DNA of 64,000 nucleotides, taken from the NCBI RefSeq assembly GCF_003340495.1, contig NZ_QASA01000001.1, positions 4,154,001 through 4,218,000 on the forward strand, in the 5' to 3' direction. A model generated the notes under the pieces. The model ran no database searches and was not told where the DNA came from. It worked only from the letters and a program-made list of their open reading frames with translations. Source of the stretch: Adhaeribacter pallidiroseus. Its GTDB lineage: Bacteria; Bacteroidota; Bacteroidia; Cytophagales; Hymenobacteraceae. The translations under genes were made by a program, and so were the position numbers. Each line of letters opens with the position of its first letter. Position 1 is the first letter of the stretch. Shown piece by piece: positions 7,411-16,514 of this stretch.

Positions 7411-8130
7411 ATGACGAACAAATTAAAGTTATTACCAGCAGTGGCCTTAGTTTTTGCCAGCTATCTAGCTAACGCACAAACTACCAGTGGTGGAACTACT
7501 TCCGGAACTGGTTCAACTACCGGATCAACCAGTGGAACAACAGCAGGCTCAACTACTTCCGGCAGTACAGCCGGTACAACTTCTGGTACCATGAGAAGTG
7601 GTACTACCGGTACTACCTCTGGTTCCATCAGCACTACTTCTGGTACAACCAGTGGATCTACTTCGGGCACGCTTGGAACTACTTCGGGCACAACAACTGG
7701 TGCAAGTACTACTTCAGGAACTACCAGTGGTACAACCGCGGGTGGAACTACAGTAGGTACTACCAGTGGGACTACCTCCGGAACCACTGTAGGTACTACT
7801 AGCGGCACTACTACTGGCAGATCCGGCAGAACCACCAGAGGTACCACGTCTGGTACAGGTACTACTTCTGGAACTACCAGAGGAATGGGAACTACTTCCG
7901 GAACTACAACTGGCAGTGGCAATACAACAGGCAGTGGCACAACTTCCGGCGGTACCACTTCCGGGTTAGGTACTACTAGCGGCACTACTACAGGTAGCAC
8001 AACTTCTGGCGGAACCACTGCTGGTGGTACTACCTCAGGAGGCGGTACAACATCTGGTGGTGGCACCACTGCGGGTGGCTCTACTTCCGGATCAACTGGC
8101 GGTTCCGGCACTACTACCGGAGGCCAATAA
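7411..8130 (+). CDS. Secreted low-complexity Thr/Ser/Gly repeat protein
   Basis: 239 residues: a signal peptide of about 22 residues (LANAQ end) and then about 215 residues built from TTSGTTSG-like units, with only scattered Ala, Val, Arg, Leu, Met, Asn and Ile and one C-terminal Gln. There is no Asp, so the known Bacteroidetes O-glycosylation motif D-S/T-x is absent. There is also no Cys and almost no charge. Codons within the repeats vary (ACT, ACA, ACC), so this is not a simple recent DNA expansion. A long opposite-strand ORF (7461-8111) is only the Val/Pro/Glu shadow of the repeat. A strong terminator follows. Function unknown; a flexible surface or matrix polymer is a guess. Confidence 0.75.
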   Translation: MTNKLKLLPAVALVFASYLANAQTTSGGTTSGTGSTTGSTSGTTAGSTTSGSTAGTTSGTMRSGTTGTTSGSISTTSGTTSGSTSGTLGTTSGTTTGASTTSGTTSGTTAGGTTVGTTSGTTSGTTVGTTSGTTTGRSGRTTRGTTSGTGTTSGTTRGMGTTSGTTTGSGNTTGSGTTSGGTTSGLGTTSGTTTGSTTSGGTTAGGTTSGGGTTSGGGTTAGGSTSGSTGGSGTTTGGQ

Positions 8131-8186
8131 TAGTAGTTAAAAAATTTTTAAGAATAAGATTTTATAGTTTTTTCATAATAGGCGCT

Positions 8187-8221
8187 AAAAAGCTAACTGA
8201 CTTTGTCAGTTAGCTTTTTTT
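8187..8221 (+). terminator. Rho-independent terminator
   Basis: Stem AAAAAGCTAACTGAC / GTCAGTTAGCTTTTT with a TTT loop and a T run, about 55 bases after the Thr/Ser/Gly gene. Nothing else is seen between here and 8485. Confidence 0.92.
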
Positions 8222-8485
8222 ATGTCGCAGTTATAGCAGCCGTTAGCTAGAGTAATTTGATTTAGCGTAGATGAAAGATAAAAATTAAAAAAAACAAAGC
8301 TTCTGGTATTAGCAGGCATTGCTAAGCACAGGAAAACCTAAATAGCAAAAAGCAATTGTTTGTTGTTTTACTTATACATCTCAGCAAACTGGTCAATTAT
8401 AATTAACGGTAGCTTAAACTAGTGTGGCCGAAATGATTCTTAGCTAAATAGCGCGTTCTTATTAATAGGCAAAAAGTAAATTATG

Positions 8486-9499
8486 TTAAAGATGCTTAAC
8501 CATAAAATAATCGGAAGCAATTAGATCACCATCTTGTTCTCTGACTAAACCCATCGGCTCTTCTTTTAAAATCAGAAATCCGTCTAAATCGGCGTACCGG
8601 ATTCCGGCGCATAACTGCATGGCCGACCAAATACCCAGCGAAGTTTCTACCATACAGCCAATCATGGGCAACAGTCCTTGTGCTTGGGTTTCTTGCAAAA
8701 TGCGTAACCCGTTTAAGTAACCTCCGGCTTTCATTAATTTCATGTTTACACCGTGAAACTGGTCGCGGAGCATTGAAAAGTCAGGTTGATCGGTTACGGA
8801 TTCATCGGCAAATACGGGATAAGGGCTGTGTTTTTTTAGATACCGGTATTCGTCGGTTTTATAGGCGGGTAAAGGTTGTTCTATAAAAACTACCGGCAAA
8901 CCTTTTAATTGGTGCAGAAACACCAGCACTTCCTCCGGATTGTTCCAAGCTTCGTTGCCATCAATTATTAACGGCCGAGTGCTAACCGCCGCGGTAGCCT
9001 GCACCAGAGCCAAAGCATCGGTTTGATTTACTTTTACTTTTAAAGTTTGAAACCGATTTAAGTTATTTTCCCGGATAAAGTTCGTAATTAACGTGGGTGC
9101 CATAATAGGCAAAGTAAAAATAGTAGGCACCCGTGCTGTAAACCTTATCCCCAGAAATTGACTAACCGATATATTTTGCTGCGCACAAAGCAAATGCACG
9201 TACGCCGACTCTACCGCAAACCGCAGCGAATTAGCCACTGGGTAAAATTTTAAAAAATCCTGTAATTCCGCCAAAGACTGCACGTGGGTTAAACCCTGGC
9301 GGAGTAAATCCTGAAATTGTTTTTGCAACACCTCCGGGGTTTCTTGGTAACGAATGTTGGGCGCCGCTTCGCCCATCCCCCAAAGCAGTTCCTCCGACAC
9401 GCGTACAAACAAATTTATTTTACTATCCGACGCATTCCGCGCAATTTTCCAAGTGTAGCGTAAATGCAGTTCTCTGGATTCGAGGTGCCAGCTGAGCAT
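8486..9499 (-). CDS. Dipeptide epimerase, enolase superfamily
   Basis: 337 residues from ATG 9499 (MLSWHLESRELHLRYTWKIA); an in-frame ATG at 9547 would add 16 hydrophobic residues not expected in the family. The catalytic layout is that of L-Ala-D/L-Glu epimerases: KVK near 154-156, metal ligands Asp in IIDGNEAW, Glu in FIEQPLP and Asp in VFADES, then the second catalytic Lys in MKLMKAGG. It epimerises dipeptides such as L-Ala-D-Glu from murein turnover. Acts in the cytoplasm. Exact substrate is uncertain because the family is diverse. Stands alone, divergent from the symporter at 9759. Confidence 0.88.
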   Translation of the reverse strand: MLSWHLESRELHLRYTWKIARNASDSKINLFVRVSEELLWGMGEAAPNIRYQETPEVLQKQFQDLLRQGLTHVQSLAELQDFLKFYPVANSLRFAVESAYVHLLCAQQNISVSQFLGIRFTARVPTIFTLPIMAPTLITNFIRENNLNRFQTLKVKVNQTDALALVQATAAVSTRPLIIDGNEAWNNPEEVLVFLHQLKGLPVVFIEQPLPAYKTDEYRYLKKHSPYPVFADESVTDQPDFSMLRDQFHGVNMKLMKAGGYLNGLRILQETQAQGLLPMIGCMVETSLGIWSAMQLCAGIRYADLDGFLILKEEPMGLVREQDGDLIASDYFMVKHL

Positions 9500-9758
9500 A
9501 TAAAAGAGCGTTAAAATAAACCGAGGTAAGATATAAATTACCCGCAACTATTACGTTAATTAAAAGTAGAAGCCTTATCCCGTTTTGCTTACCAGATACG
9601 GCCTACCGGCCGGGAGAAAGTCCGGTATCCGCTGAAATCAAAAATAAATAATATATTTGTTACTAACGGAACCCAACATTACTACTGGTTGGCCCATGCT
9701 CGAACCAGAATTTTAAAAATTTAAAAATTCGTGGGCTTACTGGTTAATTCTTCTTTTT

Positions 9759-11144
9759 ATGCGCAACTCCCGCTTTGTCATTCTCCTGCTTCTTTCGCTT
9801 GCTATTGCCTTGGGTCTTTCTTTATTTGCTGAATACAATTATTTGTCAATTTCGCCCAGGGTACTTATGAGTATCCGGTGGGCGGTTATTGCTTTGCTGG
9901 TTTTTTACGCTTACCGTAAACGCTCCCTTACCACCTGGATTTTGGTGAGCATGGCCATCGGGGCCGAAATTGGTTATGATTTTCCGGCTTTTGCGCAAAA
10001 TTTAAATGTACTCAGCAAGATTTTTCTAAAGTTGGTAAAAACCATTATTGCGCCTTTGCTTTTTGGTACCTTGGTAGTGGGCATTGCCGGCCATTCGAAC
10101 TTAAAACAAGTGGGCAGCATGGGCATAAAAGCTTTAATTTACTTTGAAGTAGTTACCACCCTGGCTTTATTCATTGGCTTAGCGGCCATCAACCTGAGTA
10201 AAGCCGGCGAAGGCATTCAACTAAAAGCACCGGTATCCAACGAAATTAAAAAACCAGCACCGCAAACGGTTTCGGATATTATTCTGCACATTTTTCCGGA
10301 AAACATTGCCAAATCAGTAGCGGAAGGCGACGTGTTGCAGATTGTGGTATTTAGTATTTTGTTTGGGATTGCCTTGGCGATGCTCAGCGAAAGCAAACGG
10401 CGTCCCATGCTGGATTTTGCCGAAAGCCTTTCGGAAACCATGTTTAAGTTTACCAACATCATCATGTTGTTTGCGCCTATTGCGGTGGGAGCCGCCATTG
10501 CTTACACCGTGGGGCACATGGGCTTTGGTATTTTGGTAAACTTATTTAAGCTTTTAGCAACGCTTTACGTATCGCTGGTGGCCTTTATATTGCTGGTATT
10601 GCTGCCGGTGGCGTATTTTTTCCGGATACCTATTAAAAAGTTTGCGGCCGCGGTAGCCGAACCGGTTTCCATTGCTTTTGCCACCACCAGTTCCGAAGCC
10701 GCTTTACCCCGGGCCATGGAAGCCATGGAAAGTATTGGCGTACCCCGCAAAATTATTGCTTTTGTCATGCCCATGGGGTATTCCTTTAACCTCGACGGTA
10801 CTACTTTGTACTTGTCATTAGCTTCTATTTTTGTGGCGCAGGCAGCGGGTATTGATATGCCGTGGGGCCAGCAATTACTTATGGTATTTACTTTAATGCT
10901 TACCAGCAAAGGCGTAGCCGGGGTTCCGCGGGCATCTTTGGTAATTTTACTGGGTACCGCCGCCTCGTTTAATCTCCCCATTGAGCCGATTTTTATTATT
11001 CTGGGGATTGATGAACTCATGGACATGGCCCGCACCGCCGTAAACGTTACGGGCAATTGTTTGGCTTCGGCGGTAATTGCCCGCTGGGAAGGCGAGTTTA
11101 TTGATAATCCTACCCCGGAACAAGTGCTGGTAGAAGAAGTTTAG
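9759..11144 (+). CDS. Dicarboxylate/amino acid:cation symporter (DAACS family)
   Basis: 461 residues, an inner-membrane transporter of the GltP/DctA type. Family signatures: KTIIAPLLFGTLVVGIAG in the early helices, the serine-rich hairpin FATTSSEAALPRAMEAME, MGYSFNLDGTTLY and the C-terminal DMARTAVNVTGNCLASAV. The conserved NVTGN substrate/cation-binding stretch is intact. About 60 extra N-terminal residues contain two membrane segments (residues 5-25 and 38-54) before the usual start of homology. Substrate (glutamate, aspartate, C4-dicarboxylates) cannot be fixed from sequence. Divergent from the epimerase; both may serve peptide or amino acid recycling, which is inference. Confidence 0.9.
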   Translation: MRNSRFVILLLLSLAIALGLSLFAEYNYLSISPRVLMSIRWAVIALLVFYAYRKRSLTTWILVSMAIGAEIGYDFPAFAQNLNVLSKIFLKLVKTIIAPLLFGTLVVGIAGHSNLKQVGSMGIKALIYFEVVTTLALFIGLAAINLSKAGEGIQLKAPVSNEIKKPAPQTVSDIILHIFPENIAKSVAEGDVLQIVVFSILFGIALAMLSESKRRPMLDFAESLSETMFKFTNIIMLFAPIAVGAAIAYTVGHMGFGILVNLFKLLATLYVSLVAFILLVLLPVAYFFRIPIKKFAAAVAEPVSIAFATTSSEAALPRAMEAMESIGVPRKIIAFVMPMGYSFNLDGTTLYLSLASIFVAQAAGIDMPWGQQLLMVFTLMLTSKGVAGVPRASLVILLGTAASFNLPIEPIFIILGIDELMDMARTAVNVTGNCLASAVIARWEGEFIDNPTPEQVLVEEV

Positions 11145-11218
11145 CTACTCTTTAAACAACCCCTTACCCCTCCGGTTACCGCCTTTTATTTAACCTGCTA
11201 TTTTCTAAAATTTAAAAA

Positions 11219-11743
11219 ATGGATGCTGTACTTGCCCGTTTAGCCATGGCCGGACCTACCTATCCTGAACAGGCAAAGCTATTGGTGCAGGAAACCGGCA
11301 ACGACCCGGAAAAATTTAAAATTTTCATCCGGGCCATGCTGCACCCTAATACGGAAGCTCACGTAGCCCGACACGCCGCCAGCATTACCGAGAAAGTGGC
11401 CCGGCGGTATCCTTATTTAGTACTGCCTTACCAACCCGACCTACTGGCGGCTCTTCCCAACAGGCAAACCTCTCCTATGCGCTGGCACGTAGGTTTGCTC
11501 TTATCTTATTTACGGCTTGCGGATGATTCTTTAGCCCTAGTATTAGATTACCTTTATGACTGGCTTCAAAACGATCCGAACAAATTTATGAAGGTGCACT
11601 GTTTGCAGGCTTTAGCAAACTTTTCCACCCGACATGATTGGTTAAGAGCAGAAACCATTCAGTTAGTAAAAGTGGAAATGGCTAAAGGGGGCGCCGCGGC
11701 GAATGCCAAAGGCCGCAAATTACTCCAGCAACTTCAAGCCTAA
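11219..11743 (+). CDS. Hypothetical HEAT-like helical protein
   Basis: 174 residues, all helical by pattern. It reads as HEAT/ARM-type repeats: HVARHAASITEKVARRYPYL, then SLALVLDYLYDWLQNDPN, then MKVHCLQALANFSTRHDWL. No signal peptide or membrane segment, so cytoplasmic. Begins 75 bases after the symporter in the same direction, possibly in one transcript. The sequence ends KGRKLLQQL. Function not recognised; such repeats usually mediate protein contacts. Confidence 0.75.
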   Translation: MDAVLARLAMAGPTYPEQAKLLVQETGNDPEKFKIFIRAMLHPNTEAHVARHAASITEKVARRYPYLVLPYQPDLLAALPNRQTSPMRWHVGLLLSYLRLADDSLALVLDYLYDWLQNDPNKFMKVHCLQALANFSTRHDWLRAETIQLVKVEMAKGGAAANAKGRKLLQQLQA

Positions 11744-12311
11744 GGTAAAACCAGCGGGCGCTTTCCATCTTTTAAAGCCACAATTCCTTTACTATTCAGG
11801 TAACATCTGCCATTTTCAATCTACTTATCTGTAGCTAGCAGCAAATAAAGCAACAAAGCCTTTTTGGTACTTTCCCCGGAACAGAAACATTTGACCAATG
11901 GTAGTATTAAATTATTAAAAACCAGCCTTTTAAACACAACTTTTGAGCAACAAACCTAAACTAAGTATTTCGTCCAATGTCTTTTTTTAAAATTTAAGGA
12001 GTTTTGCTATTGCGGAGCAAACCCATATAGTAAAACAACATTTATAATTTTCCCGGCTACAGCTACTTTGTATTTAAAAGCTTCTATTCTATCGTTATAT
12101 TAGAATAGTTAAAATTTACGTATTTCATTTTAGCTCATTATAATCTAGTTTTGCCTATCAAAAAATGGTTTAACTACTTAAAAATGCTTATCGGATTAAC
12201 ACTTTTACCTCATCTTTTCCATTCCTACTCTTCTAGTATAACAAAAGGACATGAATTTACCAATTGGGGCACTTATTTAAATAATACTATAGCTTTTGCT
12301 TCTTCTTGTAA
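11744..12311. other. Intergenic region without recognised content
   Basis: 568 AT-rich bases. No ORF, terminator or palindrome of note is seen. Confidence 0.5.
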
Positions 12312-13718
12312 ATGAAAGCAGGAAGATTATTGGTTTTGGCAATTGCATTATTTTTAGCGAGTTGCCAAAAAGAAGACGGCGACTTGGTAGCACCAAGCCC
12401 GAGTTTGTCGCAAAATTATTTAACCGCGTTTAAGTTTTTAAAAGTTGTAAATCCGCAGTTGCCGCAGGATTTAGTAGGCCAGGTATCCAGTAAAAACATA
12501 AGCCTGCAAGTACCCGCCGGAGTAGCTTTTAACAAGCTTATTGCTTCTTTCACGAACACCCAGGAAACCAAAGTTTACGTGAACAACACGGAACAGGTAA
12601 GTGGCGAAACGGAAAACGATTTTTCTAATCCGATAGTTTACAAAGTTATTGCCCCGAATGGCTCTGCCCATTATATTAACGTGGCGTTAAATTCCAGGTT
12701 CCCGGAAATGGATCAGGCCATGGAGGAACTGCGTCAGAAATACCAAATTCCCGGCTTAACCCTGGCAATCGTAAAAAATGAGAAACTGGTGTTTGCCAAA
12801 GGCTACGGCTACGCGAATGTAAAAACTAATTTACCCGTTGATAATCAAAGCTTATTCCGGATTGCCAGTATTTCCAAGCCCATTACGGTGGTGGCTATTT
12901 TAAAACTGGTACAAGCCGGCCAATTAAAATTAACCGACAAAGTTTTTGGTACAAATGCTATTTTGGGCCAGGAATATGGGGCTGTGCCGGTTCACTCCAA
13001 TGTTGCCGCTATTACGGTACAAAACTTAATAGAACATAAATCCGGCTGGACCAACCAACCGAACGATCCCATAGTGGCTCATCCGGATTACACCCATAAG
13101 CAATTAATTACCGAAGTAGTACAGAACCGGCCGTTAACTTACGCTCCCGGCACCGAATTTTATTATTCTAACTTTGGCTATTGCGTGCTGGGCCGTATTA
13201 TTGAAAAAATAAGTGGTAAATCGTACGCTGCCTTTGTGCAAACCGAGGTTCTGCAACCTATGGGCATTATTGATATGCAAATTGCCGGCAACTCTCCGCA
13301 GCAAAGTGCCTTAAACGAAGTAACGTATTACCAAGCCGATGATAATCCTTACGCGTATAATATCAGCCGCATGGATGCTAACGGCGGCTGGTTGGCCACC
13401 GCTGCTGATTTAATGCGTTTTATGGTGCACATTGATCGGAACAGTAAAAAAGGGGATTTGATTACAAGCGATTTACTAAACCAAACGTACATGGGGTACT
13501 ACAATTGGAGCCATACGGGTTCTTTACCAGGCACTTCCACGCTGCTTACCCGTTTAGATGATGAGTATAGCTTTGCTGTATTAGCCAATACCCGCAACAA
13601 TTCCCAACCGTTTCAAATAACCGAAGCGTTTAGTGACACAATAAAAAATCAAATTTTGTTAAAAACGGATTGGCCAGAACTGGATTTGTTTACCAGCAAC
13701 CTGGCTGGTACGCAGTAA
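12312..13718 (+). CDS. Serine hydrolase lipoprotein, class C beta-lactamase/PBP fold
   Basis: 468 residues. A signal peptide ends LFLASC, so it is a lipoprotein anchored at about Cys18. Residues 35-125 form an Ig-like domain of the kind that ends in a YKVIAPNGSAHYINV strand. The catalytic domain follows: SxxK as S186-I-S-K189, YSNFGYCVLGRI supplying the Tyr-x-Asn motif, and SHTGSLPG as the third motif. Class C-like enzymes of this type include D-aminopeptidases and esterases as well as beta-lactamases, so the substrate is open. Periplasmic or surface-exposed. Confidence 0.88.
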   Translation: MKAGRLLVLAIALFLASCQKEDGDLVAPSPSLSQNYLTAFKFLKVVNPQLPQDLVGQVSSKNISLQVPAGVAFNKLIASFTNTQETKVYVNNTEQVSGETENDFSNPIVYKVIAPNGSAHYINVALNSRFPEMDQAMEELRQKYQIPGLTLAIVKNEKLVFAKGYGYANVKTNLPVDNQSLFRIASISKPITVVAILKLVQAGQLKLTDKVFGTNAILGQEYGAVPVHSNVAAITVQNLIEHKSGWTNQPNDPIVAHPDYTHKQLITEVVQNRPLTYAPGTEFYYSNFGYCVLGRIIEKISGKSYAAFVQTEVLQPMGIIDMQIAGNSPQQSALNEVTYYQADDNPYAYNISRMDANGGWLATAADLMRFMVHIDRNSKKGDLITSDLLNQTYMGYYNWSHTGSLPGTSTLLTRLDDEYSFAVLANTRNNSQPFQITEAFSDTIKNQILLKTDWPELDLFTSNLAGTQ

Positions 13719-13850
13719 GGCCTCTTTGCAGGCGAACTGCTTCCGGCTTTTTAAATATGGAAAATGTTTGCAGCCGGTTTTAAGGTGAAATTTTAAATAC
13801 AAGAGTTTGCATGCAGCTAACCGATTCCAATCAAAAAAGAACATAAAAAA

Positions 13851-13870
13851 GCCGGCTAATTAGCCGGCTT
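13851..13870. terminator. Terminator after tRNA-Leu
   Basis: GCCGGCTAATTAGCCGGC is an 18-base palindrome flanked by A and T runs. It lies just downstream of the tRNA on the minus strand and could also stop the serine hydrolase transcript from the other side. Confidence 0.85.
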
Positions 13871-13876
13871 TTGCAT

Positions 13877-13963
13877 TGGTGCGCACGGGGAGACTCGAAC
13901 TCCCACGGGACAACTCCCACAGGCTTCTGAGACCTGCACGTCTACCAGTTCCGCCACGTGCGC
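13877..13963 (-). tRNA. tRNA-Leu (CAG)
   Basis: 87 nt with encoded CCA. Acceptor GCGCACG pairs with CGTGCGC, the D-arm is leucine-like (GGCGGAACTGGTAGACG), and the anticodon stem-loop CAGGT-CTCAGAA-GCCTG gives anticodon CAG. There is a long class II variable arm and a normal T-arm with GTTCGAGTC. Confidence 0.96.
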
Positions 13964-13978
13964 TCATTTTTGAGAGGG

Positions 13979-13986
13979 CAAATGTA
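13979..13986 (-). promoter_or_regulatory. -7 box of the tRNA-Leu promoter
   Basis: TACATTTG on the minus strand, a full TAnnTTTG match, ends 15 bases before the tRNA. A matching TTG 20 bases further up is not seen. Confidence 0.6.
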
Positions 13987-14196
13987 AAATAAATATTCTA
14001 TTATCTGCTTATAGCCGTTAATATTTTTAAATTTTTGATTTGTTTACTCCTAACCTTCATTACCAGGTTTGTTTACCCAATCTAGCGAACCCCAGTAAAG
14101 CGTTCGGTAAACCTTAATTGTTTTAATAGAAAGCAAATCTACTGAAAACTCTTTGGGATGAACACCAGTATCTTTCCGGAACAGGCCCCTGCATTT

Positions 14197-14745
14197 ATGA
14201 TATTAACCCAACGTTTATTTATAGCGGTACCTGTACCGGACAACCTGAAATTATTCTTTCAGGAGCAACTACTCCACTATACCAGCCATGCCATCCGGTT
14301 GGTACCATGGGATAATCTGCACCTGACCGTTCATTTTTTAGGAGAAACGCCCGCTGATAATTTAGAAAGCATCGTTACCATTTTGCAAACAGTGGCTGCC
14401 CGTACGGAGGCTTTTACCTTGCATTTAGAATGCCTGGAACCAGGACCGAAACCTAATTCACCACGGCTCATCTGGGCCCGTTTTGCTGCTCATCCGGCTT
14501 TTACGGCCTTGTGCACCGCGATTACCACGCAACTTGGGGTAAAACCTGGCAGTCAGGATTACATACCCCACATTACCCTGGCCCGCTTCCGGAAAGATGT
14601 GGCCAAACCCACGGCATTACCTATTAAAAATTTAAAAAATCAGCAGATAAGTTTGCCGGTAAATTCCCTGGCTTTGTGGCAATCGGAGTTAAAAAGTCCG
14701 CACCCCGAATACCGCATCTTGGTTAGGCACCCTTTAGCGCCGTAA
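14197..14745 (+). CDS. thpR: RNA 2',3'-cyclic phosphodiesterase (LigT/ThpR)
   Basis: 182 residues from ATG 14197 (MILTQRLFIAVPVP); ATG 14158 would add 13 residues. The two HxTx motifs of the 2H phosphoesterase fold are present: HLTVHFLGE near residue 50 and HITLARFRK near residue 130. The enzyme opens 2',3'-cyclic phosphates and can ligate 2'-5' RNA ends in vitro. Cytoplasmic. It is followed by the CinA-C gene 59 bases later, a pairing also seen elsewhere, so an operon is likely. Confidence 0.9.
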   Translation: MILTQRLFIAVPVPDNLKLFFQEQLLHYTSHAIRLVPWDNLHLTVHFLGETPADNLESIVTILQTVAARTEAFTLHLECLEPGPKPNSPRLIWARFAAHPAFTALCTAITTQLGVKPGSQDYIPHITLARFRKDVAKPTALPIKNLKNQQISLPVNSLALWQSELKSPHPEYRILVRHPLAP

Positions 14746-14804
14746 AAGAGTAAACCTAATCTGTTTAAAAGCAGTATAGGGGTGGCTACCTTACTGCTTT
14801 TTTT

Positions 14805-15299
14805 ATGAATGCAACAGACTTAACCCGAATTGTTACGAAGCTCCGCGACAAAAAATTAACCATTGCATTTGCCGAAAGTGTAACCGGCGGCATGTTGATC
14901 TCAGAATTTGTAAAAGCCAAAGGCGCCAGCGACGTGTTGCTGGGCAGTATTGTAACGTACGCCGAAGAAGTAAAGCAAAAAGTGTTGGGGGTAAAAAAAC
15001 AAACCTTAAAGCTCTACACCGCCGAATCGCAGCAAGTAACCAACGAAATGGTACTGGGCTTATATAAACTGCTAAATGCCGAAATGTGCGTAGCCGTAAC
15101 GGGCTTAAGTGGCCAGGGCGCTTCTGAAACCAGCGAAAAACCCGTAGGTACCGTTTTCTTCTCGATTTACTGCAAGAGCCGGGTAGAAGAGTTCCGGCAA
15201 GAGTTTGCCCAAGAAAACGGGGATATCCGGAAACAAGCCGCCGAATTTATCTTTGAAAAAATTGAAACGACCATCGACCGCCACTTTGAGCGGGAATAG
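14805..15299 (+). CDS. CinA C-terminal domain amidase (nicotinamide-nucleotide amidohydrolase-like)
   Basis: 164 residues, the size of a stand-alone CinA-C/PncC domain. FAESVTGGMLISEFVKAKGAS matches the family's AES-TGG motif, with Thr-Gly-Gly retained and Val in place of the common Cys. Further landmarks are LGSIVTYAEEVKQKVLGV, then VTGLSGQGASE and KPVGTVFFSI. Members deamidate NMN to recycle pyridine nucleotides, but not all single-domain members have been tested, so the reaction is inferred. Runs in the same direction as thpR. Confidence 0.87.
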   Translation: MNATDLTRIVTKLRDKKLTIAFAESVTGGMLISEFVKAKGASDVLLGSIVTYAEEVKQKVLGVKKQTLKLYTAESQQVTNEMVLGLYKLLNAEMCVAVTGLSGQGASETSEKPVGTVFFSIYCKSRVEEFRQEFAQENGDIRKQAAEFIFEKIETTIDRHFERE

Positions 15300-15447
15300 A
15301 TTTAATCCTGAATCCATCTGCCTTGTTGCTTGTACTGCAGCAAGGCACATCGAAACCGGGAATACCGGTGGATAATGATGCCGGTAAAAAGCCTCGGCCA
15401 CTTCATTTAAAAATTTAAAAACTGATTGTACAGTGGAAGCAATAAAA

Positions 15448-15479
15448 AAGCCCGTCATTTTTAAAAATGGCAGGCTTTT
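15448..15479. terminator. Bidirectional terminator
   Basis: Imperfect 15-base-pair hairpin AAGCCCGTCATTTTT / AAAAATGGCAGGCTT between the converging CinA-C and cytochrome genes, flanked by A and T runs. Confidence 0.8.
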
Positions 15480-15512
15480 GCACGGTTAGCGGATATTCTA
15501 TTATTACATTTC

Positions 15513-16400
15513 TTACCCTTCGGCCGGCAAGTTTTTTAAAAATAAGTAAACCGATTTTATTTCGGTATCGCTGAATTCTTTGGTCATGGTCCAGGGCATG
15601 TTTCGGGGGTCCATTTGCTTTCCTTCGGGAGTTTTACCGGTGCGTAAGGTATTAATAAATTCGGCTTCGGTCCATTTACCAATATTGCCTGTTTTGGTGA
15701 TATTAGGCACCACCGGCGATCCGGGCACTAAGGGTTCTCCCCCCTTGTAATTCTCGCGATGGCAGCCAACGCAACCTACGGCGATGTACTGACCATAATT
15801 AGCCGATATCTCGGAATTAACCGTTTGCAGGCTTTGCTTCCGATGGTCTATTTTTTCGGCGGGTAATAATGGAAACTTATCAAAGGCGGTTAAAACGCGT
15901 AATAAAGGTTTAATTTCATGTTTAGGTAATTCCCGGTCTATGGGTCGCAAACTTTTAATATAAGACATTAATGCTCCTAAATCCTCCACCGTAAGCGAGT
16001 TGTATTCGTAGGATGGCATAAGCAAAGCTGATTTACCATCTTTTCGTACGCCGTGCTTTAAAGCCCGGGTTAAGTCGGCTTTAGTGTACTCGCGCATAAT
16101 ACCACCTTTGCCTTGCGTTAGATTAGCGGCCACAATCCGGCCTAACTGCGGATCATCAAGAAAAACTTTGCCGCCTAAATCAGCGCCGTGGCAATCGCGG
16201 CAACCTTTAATTTGCACCAGGTGGGCCCCTTGCACTAAAGCGGCAGAATCCTGGGTGACGGCAATTTTCTGCACCGCTACCGTATACCGTTTATTTATCC
16301 GGCTTTCGGTTTTAAAATAAATAAACGCGTAAGCTACTAACAATAATAAAACGAAGGAACCAATGCTAATTCCCAGCCATTTAAGTACTTTCTTTGCCAT
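15513..16400 (-). CDS. Membrane-anchored diheme cytochrome c
   Basis: 295 residues. An N-terminal membrane helix (about 7-28) is followed by two cytochrome c domains, each with one CxxCH: CRDCH near residue 62 and CVGCH near residue 210. Distal Met ligands are likely in LLMPSYEYN and in the DPRNMPWTM stretch. The layout fits electron-carrier subunits anchored to the inner membrane and facing the periplasm. No oxidase or dehydrogenase gene is adjacent, so the partner is unknown. Confidence 0.9.
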   Translation of the reverse strand: MAKKVLKWLGISIGSFVLLLLVAYAFIYFKTESRINKRYTVAVQKIAVTQDSAALVQGAHLVQIKGCRDCHGADLGGKVFLDDPQLGRIVAANLTQGKGGIMREYTKADLTRALKHGVRKDGKSALLMPSYEYNSLTVEDLGALMSYIKSLRPIDRELPKHEIKPLLRVLTAFDKFPLLPAEKIDHRKQSLQTVNSEISANYGQYIAVGCVGCHRENYKGGEPLVPGSPVVPNITKTGNIGKWTEAEFINTLRTGKTPEGKQMDPRNMPWTMTKEFSDTEIKSVYLFLKNLPAEG

Positions 16401-16514
16401 GTAATTTTTGGAAGATTAATTGTAAGATCAGGAGTATATAAAAACAAATATTAAAAACAAACGCCTACTTGTCAATTAATTACAACTAAATTTTAAATTT
16501 TTAAAACAAATTAC

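Noticed and set aside
7461-8111. 216-codon minus-strand ORF rich in Val, Pro and Glu
   Set aside because: It is the exact shadow of the Thr/Ser/Gly repeat gene. It has no signal peptide or start context of its own and ends inside that gene.
7485-8125. Possible CRISPR or tandem DNA array in the Thr/Ser/Gly gene
   Set aside because: Units are irregular in length and codon choice and are in frame with a signal-peptide ORF; there are no unique spacers of constant size.
10565-11056. 163-codon minus-strand ORF
   Set aside because: Opposite strand of the dicarboxylate symporter, which has clear family motifs throughout.
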